Origin: Paragorgia papillata
Lineage: Eukaryota > Cnidaria > Anthozoa > Scleralcyonacea > Coralliidae
Length of the DNA stretch: 64,000 nucleotides
Assembly: GCA_035771165.1 (NCBI GenBank)
Contig: JAWNZC010000408.1
Location: 248,001-312,000 of the forward strand
Reading direction: 5' to 3'
This document shows positions 23,543-36,356 of this stretch, in pieces; position 1 is the first letter of the stretch; every line of letters begins with the position of its first letter. The notes beneath the pieces are model-generated. The model had not been told where the DNA came from. It saw nothing but the letters and a program-made list of their open reading frames with translations, and did no database searches. The translations under genes were made by a program, and so were the position numbers.

Positions 23543-23580
23543 ACTCGACAAAACAATGCTGCGGCTTATTTTGGGCCAAT

Positions 23581-23811
23581 CTTTTAGACTGCGCACACGG
23601 TAACGTTTCCGACCGTTTTCGTATTGTTTACTGTTCTCTTGTTTATTGCTTACTGTTCTTGTATTTTTAGCCATTTGTTTTGTGTTTATTTTGCATGTAT
23701 AGACATATACATATATGGTACAAATAAATAAATTATTCTTCAAGAGAATCGAGAACAATCACCTCATTACTTGAAACAATACGAAAACGTTGCCGTGTGC
23801 ACAGTCTTAAG
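23581..23811. repeat. MITE with TTAGACTGCGCACACGG ends
   Basis: The left arm TTAGACTGCGCACACGGTAA pairs with TTGCCGTGTGCACAGTCTTA. CGTTTTCGTATTGTTT is inverted at the right as AAACAATACGAAAACG. Confidence 0.82.
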
Positions 23812-23845
23812 ACGGATCTCCAGTCCTTGCACGAAGCAACTCACA

Positions 23846-23946
23846 GCTCGTCGCATCAAGTACTTGCATCTAATTAAAAAGAACTCGCATGCAGTGCTTA
23901 TTTTTTCGCTCTAAGTTCTTTTTAATTAGATGCAAGTACTCGCTGC
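23846..23946. repeat. Short hairpin, AGTACTTGCATCTAATTAAA arms
   Basis: AAGTACTTGCATCTAATTAA is followed, after a tip of about 50 bases, by its inverse TTAATTAGATGCAAGTACT. Confidence 0.85.
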
Positions 23947-24134
23947 GAGCCTGTTTCAGCGATGACTGGAAAACAGGCTTTAGTCCCAGCTCATTGAATA
24001 ATTGAGCGTTTATTGGAAATAAATCTCTTGTAGCACATTTTGTTTCGATGCGACTGATTATACATTTGACATATGACACAGCATCCAACTGAATTGAATA
24101 TTGAATAGCAGAAGTGCGACGTTTGAAACGGGCC

Positions 24135-24288
24135 TTAAAGGCTGATTTCCAGTCCGTGGAATTTTGCGAGCGGGCGGAATTTTTCTTTGTCTTGGGAGCT
24201 CTCGAACGGAACTAATCTAATTCAGAGCACAAAAGACAGAAAAATAACGCCCGCTCGCAAAATTCCACTGACTGGAAATCAGCCTTAA
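24135..24288. repeat. Hairpin MITE, AAGGCTGATTTCCAGTC ends
   Basis: AAGGCTGATTTCCAGTC and GTGGAATTTTGCGAGCGGGC are both inverted at the right end. Confidence 0.87.
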
Positions 24289-24562
24289 TGCAACCTTGGT
24301 TGTGCACTCAGTGTTAGTAAAAACAACAACAAAAAACCCCAAACATAACACGATTAAAAAGGCATTTAAAATGTCTATGAAGTGAAGAACTCGTTGGCAT
24401 TTTTGTTGTTTTAATGAACAGAAGAGCATGGCAAAAACATTCACTGAAAATTTCAAGAGAACAATGCCTTATGAGATGGGCAACTATGCATAAGAACAAT
24501 GGATTTTAGCAGCAATGATCCATCTGTGTACGTCATAAGGCATTGTGAGCGAGTTCAAATTT

Positions 24563-24906
24563 AAGTAAGAAATATTGCCCAGCATACTGCTTTAAACAAA
24601 ACCATAACACAAAATAATTTTGAAAATATTTACTAACGTTTCGTTACTACACGTAACATCATTTGAGTGACAAATATACATACATGAAGGTGACTTAGTG
24701 ATAAGGTGACAGAAAAGGTGATGGAAAAGGTGAAACCGCAGACAAATGAATTGTCAAACTGGTGAGAAGACCTTTTAAGTCACCTTCATGTATGTATATT
24801 TATCACTTTAATGATGTTACGTGTAACGAAACGTTAGCAAATATTTTCAAAATTATTTTGTTATGGTTTTGTTTAAAGCAGTATGCTGGGCATTATTTCT
24901 TACTAG
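24563..24906. repeat. Fold-back element, TAAGAAATATTGCCCAGCAT arms
   Basis: The arms of about 120 bp pair through GCATACTGCTTTAAACAAAA, GAAAATATTTACTAACGTTT and TACATACATGAAGGTGAC. The tip has GGTGA repeats. Confidence 0.85.
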
Positions 24907-25084
24907 AATTAGATTTCTAAAAACGAACTAGCCATGGCCATGGCCATGGCTAACTTCGAGAGTTCATAACTCGGAAACTATATGCCCAGATTCTCTTGAA
25001 ATTTTCAATGCTATTACCATGCTCTTCTGCCCACTACAACAAAAACAATTGCCAACTAGTTTTTCACTTCATAAACTCTTAGGG

Positions 25085-25860
25085 CCTCTTCACACCAGGC
25101 GAGTTATCTCGGGGGTAGGGTTATCCCATTGAACTCTAAGTAAACTGGAACGCTACCTCCATAAGTCAGGCCCTATGAATGGATGAAGCCAAAAATCTTT
25201 GAATGTTAAAAAATACAAAAGCAACTGCCATTTTGTTTGCCATAGGTTACAAAATGGCAGTTGTTTTTATATTTTTTAATTATTTCCCTTTTAGCTAAAG
25301 TCTTGAAGTTTCTATACCAAATTGCATTTTTCAATAGCTTCAGTTTCATATACAGCCCAACGTTCAGCGTTAAGTATTTCAGCTCAAAACTCAGAAAAAC
25401 TACAACAAGTTTCTTAGTGTTATTTCCCAGCGAAATATGGTCGAACATTTACTACATTTTAAAAAGTTTAAAATAACGAGGAAACTTATACTATACATCA
25501 AATTGAAGCCAATGCTATTTCTAAAAACATACGTATAAAACAATGTATTTCAATCCGTTGTTTTGGAGTAATTTGTTATCGTCCCAAACAAAATATATGG
25601 CAGGATGAAAATTAAGTAACTTGAAGCACGGGAGCTACCTGCAAAGGGGCTGGCACTGGCTTCAAAATGCCCCCCCCCCTGAGTTATCGTTCCAGTCTCC
25701 TTACAGTTCAATGGGTTATCCCGATCCCCCGAGATATCTCGGTGCTAGTTTATTTCCATGTTAAAAAGCAAACCGTTCACATGAGACCAAGATAACTTGG
25801 GGGATAAGGGTAACCCAACCCTACCTCCATGTGAACGCTTTCACCCGAGTTTATATATTG
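25085..25860. repeat. Inverted-repeat region with GTTATCTCGGGGGTAGGG motifs
   Basis: GAGTTATCTCGGGGGTAGGG and GGGTTATCCCATTGAACT near 25100 recur inverted near 25700-25820. A small hairpin (CAACTGCCATTTTG) lies at 25222-25262 and a C-run at 25670. No gene is supported inside. Confidence 0.55.
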
Positions 25861-26033
25861 GGGGGTTAGGGTCAACTTTTGTATAATTACGCATGCGTTC
25901 ATTGTAAAAAAACACATTCTAATTTAAATATACGCACTATTCTTGTTCACGTGCCATTTGCGTGCGTTTAATTGTTGACGTTACTAGCGTGTTCTTTTGT
26001 TCACGTGAAAGCTTCGTCATCGGAGCACTGCTA

Positions 26034-26470
26034 ACTACACGCGTAAAAATCTCGCAAGTTGTTACAGCATTGTTGTCTGAACAATGCTGTAACAACTTGT
26101 TGACATGTGTGAACAACATTGTTCATCATTGTTTCAACAAGTTGTTACAGCTTGATGAAACAACAACCGAAGAACGTGTTGATACATCAACCATGTTCAC
26201 CATTGTTGTAACATTGTTGTTCATCGTTGTTATTTCGTCATGCTGTTACAACATGTTGTATCATGTGCGAACAACGTTGTTGGCCATAAAAATGTGCTGT
26301 TGGAACAACTTGTTCATGACTGTTGATTTATCCGTGAACAAGTTGTTCGAACCATAAGTGAACAACTTGTTCACGGCGGGCAGCACAACATTGTTCACGG
26401 CGGGCAGCACAACATTGTTCACGCCTGTTGACAACCGTGAACAAGTTGTGCGTTTTTACGCGTGTAGTCC
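26034..26470. repeat. MITE with ACTACACGCGTAAAAA ends, second family member
   Basis: ACTACACGCGTAAAAA at the left is inverted at the right as TTTTTACGCGTGTAGT. The interior consists of GTTGTTACAGC, AACAATGTTG, ACAACTTGTT and a duplicated CACGGCGGGCAGCACAAC unit. It belongs with 7594-7939. Confidence 0.85.
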
Positions 26471-26924
26471 TAAACCGTTAGCCACGAAAAATGTTTTGAT
26501 AAAACCGTATTGTGTGAAGGGAGCAGCGAAACGATGAAGTTGAGTATACACTTATATATGAAACACGAATATAAATATTAAAAAAAAGTTTTATTCAAAA
26601 CAAGCTGAGGCAAAACAAGAATAGAAGCAGTACAGAGACAATTACGAAATTAAAACAAAAATTGGGAAGAATGTCCATACGATAACACTTTTGCTTGTAT
26701 ATGTACGACATCCACATTTCCTGTACAAAATATAAGAAAACAGGAAATGGAAGTCAAAAACTTAACAAAGTAACTTCCATAGGAAGATTCCCAGCACAAA
26801 TACTTCAGATGAGGCGCTATCGAAATATGTCAATGTCGATACCTTTACTTTCTCACAACTGTGCATGAGACTGCACCAATGAGAATTACGAAGTCACATG
26901 CAATTCAAACCATCTGTCTTAGGC

Positions 26925-29458
26925 CCCGCCCACACGTATCCGATTTTTTTTTTATGCAACATTTTTTTACGAATTAATATCGTAAATCAAAAACGCTCCG
27001 AAGCACAGGGAGCTCTAACATGTATTTTTTGTTTTAAGCAGTATATACATCCATACACACATACATATTATATATAAATTGCCGTATAGTTTAGCAACCT
27101 CGTACCCAGGGTCTTATCTCCGCTCTCCCGCCCCCGCCCACCGCTGCGAAAAGACCCTGGTCCAGGCTGGTCACGTGTCGTCTATCAAAATTTTCGACTG
27201 TGGGAGTGTCCCCTGCGTATCAATGCTTGACCTCGCTGGAATAGTCGAAGAAATGTTTTATATATAGCCGATTAACCGATATCTTATTATGATTTTTCTA
27301 TTTATATAAACTCCAGTTACTCCGCAAATTTGATCTAGATCTTTCGTCGCATGAAATATGAATACGCCACTACGAAAACTGTCGCCGCTCCTCCATTCGG
27401 CAAAGCACAGTTTGTAGTTCTACAAACTGTGGGCAAAGTATGTTAAAATATCGAACAATAGTATTACTCAACGACAAATAAACAAAAATAAACAGTACTA
27501 AAATAGTAAAATATTTGAAACCAAGATCATTCTATAATGCTATAGCAAGACACTAGACACATTTAATAAGGCAAAGGTGAAATGTTGAACCTTTGTTGTC
27601 ATCTGTCTGCATTTCTGAATGCGCTGTGTTGTTTACTTAAAGAAATAGTACTTCCAGTAGACTTCAAGAAAGCGGGCGAGTCTAATCGATTTTTCTGCTT
27701 CTTTGCTGTCACAAACTTCTTGTCCGATAAAGAAACCCCCGTTCAAGTTAACTTGTTACGTATCTTTTAGTTTTGATCGTTTTAAACGCAACAACCTAAT
27801 ACCCGCCGCTTTTCGGACTATTAATAATAACACGTCGTATTAAATTATAGTCCCTCACCAATTGTTTAAAATATAATAGGTACGGATATCGAGTAACATT
27901 TTTAAAATGAACTTGAAAATTGGCATTTTATATCAAATATATTTATCCAATTATCATGTTCGTGGATGACTGACCATAATTTTGTCCGCATGAGAACTGG
28001 TCAAAACAACGCAGCACAGTAAACCTCACAGTTGATAATGAAATAAACTCTCAATATAAACAATAAAATACGTATGTCTTTCACCTGTACGTTGTTGAAT
28101 ACCACACGTGAAAGCTGCCGTTATATTTAAGTGAATACGTCCAGTTAAAAGCCTCGCGATTCGAATGCTTAAAACGAATATTCTCCCATCAATAACACAT
28201 GTCGCCAGCGCTACAAAGCCAGCAAAATATTGATCTTTGAGAGTTTGGCATTCTTATTAAATTATATCTCGTTTCGGATTGTTTCTCCAAGCCGTTGTGC
28301 ACCTTTCGTGAGTCGTGACATTTCATCTGGCCAGATGTTTTGCGTTTTGTATAAACACTACTCTGGTCGGTAATTCGAGAAAGTTTTTTGTACCACCCTA
28401 CCCACATTAAATTTATTTTGTACTGCCCATATTTTGGGCAGCACGTGACCAGCCTGGACCAGGGTCTTTCCGCAGCGGTGGGCGGGGGCGGGAGAGCGGA
28501 GATAAGCCCCTGGATACGAGGTTGATAGTTTAGTAGTGTCCTTGCCTCTTGTTGCTCCAAAAACAGGCCGAATCAAGGATTTTCTCGTAGTCAACCCTCG
28601 CTCGGCCAACTCGCCAGGCGGAGAGAAGAAATAATAAGAGAAGGGAGGAAAGCAATTCACGTCATGGCTTGATGATAGCATGGAACGGAAGTAAAACCTC
28701 GAATTTCAAATTCAAATTTTAAACGGATTAACGGAAGTTAGAACAGCTCGTAAATTGTAAACAATGAATAAATAGTATGGACAAGCGATCCCTTTAATTG
28801 TAAATGTAGACAAGCAAGAAGAAACAAATCATTAATATTCACTTCCGTTTCAATGTTCCATGCAATATGCGGTGATCATCGAACCATACTTCTGTCTTTA
28901 ATATTCTGATTTTTCTCGTCCGATTTTCTTCGTAACACATCGCACACTTGTTTATCTATGTTATAACATTACACAGAGCATAAATTGTTCCACGTTTGTA
29001 AACTGTAACAACCGATATGGGGTGGCGAGTTGGCCGAGCGGGGATTGAGGAGAAAATGACCAAAAGTATCGCAGGCTCTGTGTACGTGGTGATTCGGCTT
29101 GTTTTTGGAGCAACAAGAGGCAAGAGCAAGGACACTACTAAACTATACGGTAATTTATATATAATACGTATGTGTGTGTGGATGTATATATACTGTTTAA
29201 AACAAAAAATACATGTTAGAACTCCCTGTGTCCGAAGTGGAACTTTTCGCAAACCCCTTTTCTCCTGTTCTGCGTCCACACGAGAACAAAATCTGCGTCC
29301 ACGCGAGAACAGGGAAACGACGTTTTCAAAAAGTTTCACTTTGGAGACCGTCTTCGAAAAGTTCCGTTTTTGATGACCATTTCATCGTTTACGTGTGGAA
29401 GGCCAATACGTAAAAAAATTGCGTTTTCAAAAAAAATCCGGATACGTGTGGACGGGGT
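26925..29458. mobile_element. Large nested fold-back element, about 2.5 kb
   Basis: CCCGCCCACACGTATCCG at the left is inverted at the right (CGGATACGTGTGGACGGGG). Inner arms also pair: AGCAGTATATACATCCATAC near 27040 with about 29185. An inner fold-back has arms at about 27085-27182 and 28436-28530 (GACCCTGGTCCAGGCTGGTCACGTG). A third has arms at about 28535-28640 and 29010-29125 (GGCCAACTCGCCA). The stretch 27190-28430 has no recognised gene. Confidence 0.7.
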
Positions 29459-29860
29459 GTTTTTAGATTAAAATGAGTCTTTCTTAAACTTACCACGCAG
29501 ACTCTTGTTTAGTTTGTTCCTTTTTCTGGAGATTTCGATCTTGACCGAGATCGATTCCTAAATATTGCAAACAAGCGACATGTCAGACAAGAATTGAAAC
29601 GTCCAAGAATAGTTAAGAACAATTAAATAGTCTGGAAACGCGGTGAACGTCAAAGCAGCCGCTAACAATGAACAGCACTTTACGTCGAAGGTGACCTGAA
29701 AGTGCACACATTTTATGTTTTACGTTTATTAATATTTATACAGCATGGCTAAGTGATTGAACCCAAACGCTACTATTGGCTGATTGCTTCAGCAGCAAGT
29801 GTTAAAGTGCACAATTTGCAGAAATACGAACAAAAACATAGAACAAAAAATTTGGCCGTG

Positions 29861-30460
29861 GGTCTAGACCACTGATCTCTATATAACTGGATTGCTCATC
29901 CGGCTCCAAAAATGAAGCCACCGGAAATGACAAATTTGGAGTACCAAGATGGCCGCCACGGAAATTTGTATGTTTCGCAGCACGAGGAAACGAAAAGAAC
30001 CGCATTACGAAAATTTCTGCTATTGGTATCAAACAAAGAACACAGTATCATGAACCAGTAAAACGTGTTATTTCGTAGTTTTTTACTCCGCCCGGTAATC
30101 GATAAATTTGCCTATATCATAAAACTCACAAAAACCAACGAAATCAGTCAATAGATTCATTGTAAAATTATTTATATACCTTTGGTAGTAAAACATGTCT
30201 TTACAAAGCCTTGAACTATGTAGTTGATAATTTCGGACTGTATTTTCCTTCTGTTTTCCATTTCCAGTGGTAACAGTAAATTGGCATCTAACTATTGTTT
30301 TACGGCTTATCTGACTCTTCCGGTAAACTCTTACTACTCTTAAGCCCACAAGGTAAACTGGACCTGGAGTACCAATATGGCTGCCAGTGGCTTCAAAATG
30401 TTTACTGCTGACCATAAAGGATGCGCAATCCAGTTATATAGAGATCAGTGATCCAGACAC
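29861..30460. repeat. Fold-back MITE, CACTGATCTCTATATAACTG ends
   Basis: ACTGATCTCTATATAACTGG at the left is inverted near 30430-30450. The arms also share GGAGTACCAAGATGGC / GCCATATTGGTACTCC. The loop is AT-rich and has no gene. Positions 30461-30909 hold no clear coding sequence. Confidence 0.85.
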
Positions 30461-30909
30461 TATAATTCTATAGACTATGGCAAAATCGCATTTTTTATAG
30501 TCTGGAAGTTAAGAAATAAACCAATGGCTTGCAACATAAGAGAAACATTAGCAACTTCCACAATTTCCACATAGACAGAAGAGAGTATCCTGCGAGCACA
30601 GCCTTCTTTCTTCGCTGAGAGAGAGGAAGAAAAGGCTCTTGGCTTTGTCCAAGATTTAGGACGAAGTAACCCGTTTAACCGGTTCTTGTTTTGTTTTCTG
30701 CTCTGATTTGGACTGGGTTCGAGATTGTAACCAAGCAACTGACATGCATGCGCAATGGAAACCAGTCACGAATACATTATCTCTGCACTGAAAAAAGAAA
30801 AAGCCGAAACCTAGACTGGGCCTACCAAAGGTAACCCGAGTAATAAACCTGTTGCTCGATATGGTGTTATTATATCCACGCAGAACGGACATCTGTCAAA
30901 TGACACCAA

Positions 30910-33900
30910 CTAGTGCCTGCAGGAGAGATTGAGGAAGCATCCAAACCTTCTACCGTCTGTTCCCGATCTCGATGATGAACTTCTCGAAGATGAGCTGGAA
31001 GATCTTGAACTTGAGCTCGACGAAGACCCATCACTCCGACGACGAACGTTCCTCGGGTCCGAAGGAGACCGAGAACGCGACCTATGTAAAAAGCGATATA
31101 AGAAAGAGGGTTAGTCTCGTCTACACCACCCACCCCACTTACAATCTCATGCAAAATAAAAGGGACAACCCTTCCCCCTTCAATGTTGCTATTTGAGCTC
31201 GAAATTCAAAGGAAAGCCTCGAACAGTGCAAACCATCACTAACCAACATTGGAGAGGGTGCGGGAGCATGGAGTGTCTCGTTTATTTTGCATGTGATTGT
31301 AGAGTTGAAAAAACCCTGCGGGTATCATCCAAGAGGAAGGTTTATTAGTAAGAAAGGTTCAAAGTGAAAACACGTTAAACACAACATAAAACAATTTAGA
31401 GTTTAAGAAAGTTAAAATTGGTCAGGTAGATAGTTGAGGAGGTGCATGGGTATTAATTTGCAGCAAAACATTGGCTAACCAACAAATACACTGCACAGCA
31501 GTAGTCACGACGGTGAGACACCAACAATGGGGAGTAGTTAGCAGCAGCTAGTAGAAACTAAGCTAGTAATCAGCAGTACTGAGTGGTGGTAGTACAAAGC
31601 TTATATACCAGACAGCTACATCGCCAGTCTAACATTAAAATACTTTAAGATACTTGGCAAATTACTTAAAAAAATAAATGCAAAATAACGAGAAACGTAC
31701 CGTTTTGAACCGGTTTCTTTGCCTTTTGACCTTGGACAAGAAGATAAAAAAGTTAATCCTTTCTCCACTATTTTTAAATTCGTAATATAACATACTCCGA
31801 TACCGAATCAGACCGGCCATTACCACCCATTCAAACACCAACACTGTCCTATATAGTTCAGATCACTGAGTCACAAACTCCATGTCTGCTTGAGATAGGT
31901 TTTAACCCTTTATTGGCCAGGTTTCCGGGAGCTTTCCCCTTGACGAGTAAAATCGTCTGGCGTTAGCCAGAGTAAAATTAATAAGTTGACAAAAGGCAAC
32001 TGTGGCCAGTAAAGGGTTAAAGGAGATAGTTTTAACTCTTTTTCGGCCAGGTTTCCGGAAGCTCTCCCCATTGACGAGTAAAATCGTCTGTCGTTAGCCA
32101 GAGTAAAATTAATACGTAGACAAAAAGCAACTGTGGCCAGTAAAGGGTGAAAAACTTTGCCTCCGCCAACCTCGTCCCTTGACCGTTCGTGAGACAAGAT
32201 GGCCGCGAGAGGACGCTTATTGGCAAAGGCTAGATAGATCACGTGACGGAATTTTTCTGATATATTTGGGGGGAAATTCCGCCAGTTGAAAACATGACTC
32301 CATAAAACCAAACTGAGTCCTCGCCAAAAAATCTCGAAACTCTGAGGACGAGGTTTGGGCTCCGCAAACCTCAGGGGGAAAAAAACAGTTGTATCAAGCG
32401 GATATTTTTTCCACGAGAACTTCACCAACAAACAATATTTGACAAATGTCAAAAAAATACAACGGCACGTTCACACGATGCCATCAATTGGGCCAACTTC
32501 AGCTCCATGTTAAGAAAGCGGAACGGCCAGCGGAGTGATCTGTAGGCTCATTGTCCTTAATCTTCTTCCTATGCGTGTACGCTGATTTAGATTGAGGCAG
32601 TAGCAGGATTCGTATTACTATTAATTCTTTTAGCTTCGCCAATTTGGGTATGCCACTGGTACACGGACTTATAATGATAGATCCGTGACGAATGCTTTGT
32701 GAGGTAATGCTATCCTGTTCCGAACCGTTGTAATATTTGCAAACGCAGGCCGGGGGTTCCCTTGTGTACATACTGCACACTATATACTGTATGCACAGCC
32801 TAGACATTAGGCCCACTATTCTCGCGAGGGCTTGCATTCGCAAAGGTCTGGAAACTAGCAAGAAGTAGAAGGCCTAGCCGAATTGCCAACAACATCTCAA
32901 AAGTGCCCTAAAACGGCCCATGTTAAAGATAGCGACATACAGTGATATCACACGATGTTTCTCGCAATTTCGTTAATTTCAGTTAGTCTCTATTATAAAA
33001 ACAAGTAAGTTATGAAACCTAAATAACCTATTGATTACTATACGCGTACTTCTTACAATTATCGTAATTCGTAAACATTTCCTACACTGACAAGTCAAAC
33101 CTGGGTCGTTAAATGGTTAAATTCGTGTCCAGCAACTTTTATGTACCATTCCGTTAAAGTGTGATACTACTGTATATCGCTATCTTTGACTTGGGCCGTG
33201 TGATAACACTGTATGTCGCTATCTTTGACATGGGCCGTTTTAGGGCACTTTTGAGATGTTGGCAATTCGACTAGGCCTTCTATTTGTCGTTGGGTTCCAG
33301 ACCGCTACAGGCACGCGAGTCCCCCTCGCCGAGATATATATAGAAGGCCTAGTGTCTAGGCTGCTGTATGCACAAAACCTAACTCGAGAGCTGAAGCATG
33401 GAGAAGCTATTGTGCTTAAAATAAGACATTTGGTTTTGTCCCACCTGAACCCCACTGGGGTGTCAGGTCATATGATTACCAGCCCTGATCCCGTGAGTCT
33501 TTGCTGTCTTCTTTTGTGTTGTCTTCCTCTTCATCCTCATCCTAAACAAAGACGAAAAAATCAAATCTCTATTTCGCTCATTACTCGTATCAGGTTTATA
33601 AACAAATTGCAGTCTGGTGTGAGTATCCAAGCTCAAGGGCGGATTGAAGACCCTTGGGGCGCTGGGACAATTTAGATTCATGTGAAGCCCCAAACATCTA
33701 AAGAGAGTAACATGTTGCACCCGGCCTTCAAAGCATAAAAGCGGTTATCACGTATTAGGCCTGCGCTAAACGTCGCACAATAGACGAATTTAATTGTTTG
33801 AATTTTATTCGACGAAATTGCGACGTATAACTCGATTAAATTCGACACGCGAATTAAATTCGTCTCGGCAAATAAATTCGTCTGAGTCAGACGGAAAGTG

Positions 33901-36324
33901 GGTTCGAGTTACACGACGAATTATCGTCGCGTCGAATTAAATGTTTCTCTTCTGTCTATGACAATTCGGCGTCTTGTTTTCAAGGAATCGTTTCCAGGCT
34001 CAACGCGTCCAAGTAAAAACAATTATATTCAATGTCGTCAAATTTGTTTTTCGAAATTTGTCGCCAGTGAGTCTCAAGATTTTACCAATCTTCTGGAAAA
34101 CCTAACCACAACAAAAACCCTAACCCTAGTCAGAAATCTGGTTTACCGCCTAGCTTTTTAGCCATCCCTTTTAGTTACAACCCACACACGGCGAACGTAA
34201 TATTCGTTGTGTACGTTTGTTGGCGTGGCAGTGATTCGAATTTTCACTCCACTCGGGCTCAATTACTCATGCAGAAAAGATGTCAGAGCCCCAGACAGGG
34301 TTCGAACATGCAACCTTCTAATGACCGGTTAGACGCTCTGACTATAGAGCCATGGAGTCACTAAGGCTCAGATGGATAGCTAAGGTTGTAAACACATTAT
34401 TAAACGTTGTATATTTAAATTACAAAATTTGTATACTCATTTTTAATGACCGGTTAGACGTTCTGACCATTGAGCCATTGAGTGACTAAGGCTCAGATGG
34501 AGAGCTATAAGGTTGTAAACTCATAGTCATACTGTATATGTGCTCCTATGTGGTACACTGTAAATTTGGGAGTGTCAGCCCAACACCAAAAATGGTGTAA
34601 ATCGTTGCAGCTGTGGAGACACCAAAAGAGTGTATATTTACACTAACAATGGTGTAAAGGCTAACACAACAAGGGTGTATAGAGCGTTTTCATCTGACGT
34701 CACGGCGGCCATATTGGTGTACCAAAACAATGAAATGGCGGCCATATTGGTGTACGGTATGGGAATTAGCTCTTTCTTATTCAAATATTTCGTATTGTTT
34801 CACCACCCCCATGGGGCCACCGATCACGTGAGTGAAAACGCTCTATAGCGTTTGCATATGAGATGTAGTTAAAGTGATATAAGTTGTATACGTAGTCTAG
34901 AGTATACATGTAGTGCATGTGGTATGTTTGTTTACACCAAACGTCTGTTACACTGCACCAAGCTCGCAAACGTACCACATGTATACGTACAACTTATCAT
35001 AAAAAGTCTTCATAAATATTCTGAATACATAGATAATAAACATTGAAATTACCTCATCAAGGTCATACTTTGATAAATCAGCGTCATCATCATCGTCGTC
35101 GTCCTCTTCCTCATTCTCTGCCGCATTCCTTTCCTCAACAGCTAGTTTAGCCTTTTCTTCATGGCTCTTTAAAATAAAATAACAGAGAACTATTACATCT
35201 ACAAGAGTTACAGTTTGAGTTTCAGCTTCTCATACTTGTCCACCTTAACTGCTTCATTACTGCTCTATTTTCAACGTAACTCAGGGTCACGGCTAAGTCA
35301 AAATCATGCCTTTTGATTGGCTACCTCAGGTCCGGACCAAAGCAGTACGGATGTGTGGATTGTGGAACGACGTGAAAATTTCGAATCGCTGTCATGCCCA
35401 CAAAAAGACATTGACGACTTGAGAAAATGTTTATTGACTTGAAAAAATGTTTATGTAATAGATAAAGCATGATCAGCGATCTGTATCTGATTTACAAGGC
35501 GAGCTGCATGCAAGCGAGTAAATCAGATTAGTAAATCAGATACAGATCGGCTGCGAATGCTTTATCGTACTTATCAAATGGACGCATCTAAATAGCCATG
35601 TTTTCAAACTATTTTTTAAGTTGGAGTGACTTTAGCTAAGTAAATTGAGGAAAAAGTTTATGTAAATCAGGACGAATCTGTATCCGATTTATAGATATTT
35701 ATTAAATATAATATATAATAATAATGCTCATTTTAAAGGCCATACTATTGACAACATACGTCTTAGAAATCTGTCAGTATATTTTTCACTACAAAATCAC
35801 CGCTGAGAGCGATTCTGCAGCTAATCGTTACACTTGTTTATCGGATGTATTTTTAAAACTTTCAACACTTGTCGGCGTTTGTTGAACGTTTGTGGGCCTG
35901 GCAGCGATTCCAATTGTTAACTCTATTCCACACTTCGGCGGTTTCCGCAATAGACCTGGCCAAAAATTTTAAAACCTCAAGAAAAGCAAAAATGTGAACA
36001 CATTGCACATGTGGTGAAAATTAATATATATGTAATATATCATACACGAGGAGGAGTGTTTCATCAGGATATCCAAACACCGAGACGTTTGTTGAAAACC
36101 GAGGCGAAGCCGAGGTTTTTGAACAAACTTCGAGGTGTTTGGATATCCTGATGAAACACTCCTCCGAGTGTATGATATAGCATCTCAAACTAATCAGTAT
36201 TTTAAGAGAAAATCGAGATAAAAGTTTGCTTAATTTATGTAATTTCTTCCTCCGATATCCAAACCACCGACATGGTACTGATTTCCTTTGTGTTTTCCTC
36301 ATGAATTATTAATGAGTTTGAGAT

Positions 36325-36356
<32 letters not shown>

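Larger units (their letters stand above)
31082..33479. other. ZRANB2 intron 8: repeat-rich, no second gene seen
   Basis: The intron holds the tandem repeat at 31912-32155 and the fold-back at 32786-33371. The rest (31090-31900 and 32160-32780) shows no conserved frame. The ATGGCCGCGAGAGG near 32199 resembles the GGCCGCC motifs of nearby MITEs. Confidence 0.5.

Noticed and set aside
25962..26357. 131-codon plus-strand frame
   Set aside because: It is encoded by the GTTGTTACAAC-type words of the MITE at 26034-26470.
28189..28681. Two overlapping minus-strand frames of about 110-120 codons
   Set aside because: They lie in the arms of the nested fold-back at 26925-29458 and duplicate frames at 27079-27267 and 29017-29373. 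There is no family similarity.
30870..31196. Three frames over the ZRANB2 last exon, including an acidic plus-strand frame
   Set aside because: They are shadows of the Ser/Arg-coding frame. The spliced minus-strand frame has the right phase and family similarity.
31910..32452. 180-codon minus-strand frame
   Set aside because: It runs through two tandem copies of a MITE-like repeat, and its internal repeats are the repeat units. There is no recognisable domain.
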